Shown: positions 63,752 through 64,000 of the stretch, piece after piece | How the letters are laid out: each line of letters starts with the position of its first letter | Position numbering within the stretch: position 1 is the stretch's first letter | From: an uncultured Acidimicrobiales bacterium | GTDB taxonomy: Bacteria; Actinomycetota; Acidimicrobiia; Acidimicrobiales; SZUA-35 | Length of the DNA: 64,000 nt | NCBI GenBank assembly: GCA_937976305.1 | Contig: CALJSB010000005.1 | Span: 25,414 to 89,413, forward strand | Direction of reading: 5' to 3' | The notes under the pieces: generated by a model | What the model was told of the DNA's origin: nothing | The model's input: the letters and a program-made list of their open reading frames with translations, nothing else | The model's database searches: none | Position numbers and translations under genes: made by a program

Positions 63752-64000
63752 TCATCGTGGAATTCCCAAGATTCTCGAGTAGGTGATTTGATGAAAGTCG
63801 AGCAGCTGTTGCTCATTCTCTGAAGTGAAGTCTTCGAGCACCACGGCCATGCTGGTCTGAGTGACTGAGCGACCCCAGCGAGTCTCGACAAACACTGCGG
63901 TGAGCAAGAAGTTGCCTTCGAGGTCGAAGTAGTCGAACTGCAGGACGTAGCTTTCGTCGCCGAGCGTCGGCACCGGGACGGCGGACTCTTTGACAACGAT
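63752..64000 (-). CDS. Protein of unknown function, C-terminal fragment
   Basis: The frame is open from the right edge to the stop at 63752, giving 83 residues: VPTLGDESYVLQFDYFDLEG, LLTAVFVETRWGRSV, then MAVVLEDFTSENEQQLLDFH and RILGIPR. It is beta-then-helix in character and acidic. It lies 40 bases upstream of the FAD gene and is probably part of the same operon. The start is outside the window and no family was recognised. Confidence 0.7.
   Translation of the reverse strand: MVVKESAVPVPTLGDESYVLQFDYFDLEGNFLLTAVFVETRWGRSVTQTSMAVVLEDFTSENEQQLLDFHQITYSRILGIPR

Overview
The window looks like a chromosomal segment of a high-GC Gram-positive bacterium (Actinomycetota), most likely an Acidimicrobiia/Ilumatobacter-like lineage. 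The evidence is indirect. There is a dnaK-grpE operon with a HAIR-like (HspR-type) operator, frequent GTG starts, many 4-base ATGA/GTGA gene overlaps, mycothiol-type maleylpyruvate-isomerase-fold proteins, a DUF222/HNH (13E12-type) gene, a Mycobacterium-like dCTP deaminase, an LPXTG wall protein and a fused indolepyruvate ferredoxin oxidoreductase. No marker gene in the window fixes the genus.

Layout. 1-4.7 kb: chaperone operon (grpE partial, dnaK), a tandem pair of secreted HExxH proteins, a PII protein and a winged-helix regulator. 4.8-9.1 kb: an SPFH-GYF protein and a zinc-ribbon membrane protein (YdjI/YdjG-like), a methyltransferase and a small coiled-coil membrane protein. 9.2-16.3 kb: a fused cytochrome b/HdrD-like oxidoreductase, a GH1-like protein without its catalytic residue, dcd, a DUF3048 lipoprotein, a membrane-anchored FG-GAP-like protein and a DinB-fold protein. 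16.4-20.4 kb: tRNA-Gly(CCC) followed by a small island-like region. It carries a lipoprotein, a frameshifted gene, a class II Fic protein and gene scraps, and has GTGCCTAGA repeat clusters near both ends. 20.4-26.4 kb: DUF222/HNH protein, membrane proteins, a NarL-type two-component system with a translationally coupled membrane partner, and a crotonase. 26.5-33.5 kb: a 2,013-residue LPXTG surface protein built from five roughly 846-bp repeats behind a structured 5' leader, and a Thr-rich lipoprotein. 33.5-43.6 kb: a decayed fructosamine kinase; a MerR-controlled divergent locus (soluble RdhA-like Fe-S protein against YndJ-DUF1990 and DUF2071); an MFS pump, a choline-sulfatase-like enzyme, a ferritin-like protein and an EEP-family nuclease/phosphatase. 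43.7-49.5 kb: a divergent catabolic cluster (Baeyer-Villiger monooxygenase, two class III CoA transferases, SnoaL-like protein, SDR). 49.5-58.5 kb: thiol peroxidase, indolepyruvate ferredoxin oxidoreductase, MFS transporter and a TAP-like hydrolase lipoprotein.

58.5-64 kb holds the most system-like set of unexplained genes. It is a minus-strand operon whose genes overlap by 4 bases or lie a few bases apart: an unknown protein (partial), an FAD/NAD-binding protein, a small membrane protein, a TSUP-type transporter, a Ser/Thr kinase with ELG in place of DFG, and an FHA-zinc-ribbon protein. The order and coupling suggest a phospho-signalling module tied to a redox enzyme and an anion transporter. 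Its function cannot be read from the sequence.

All calls come from reading the sequence and from remembered family features. No database search or structure prediction was run.
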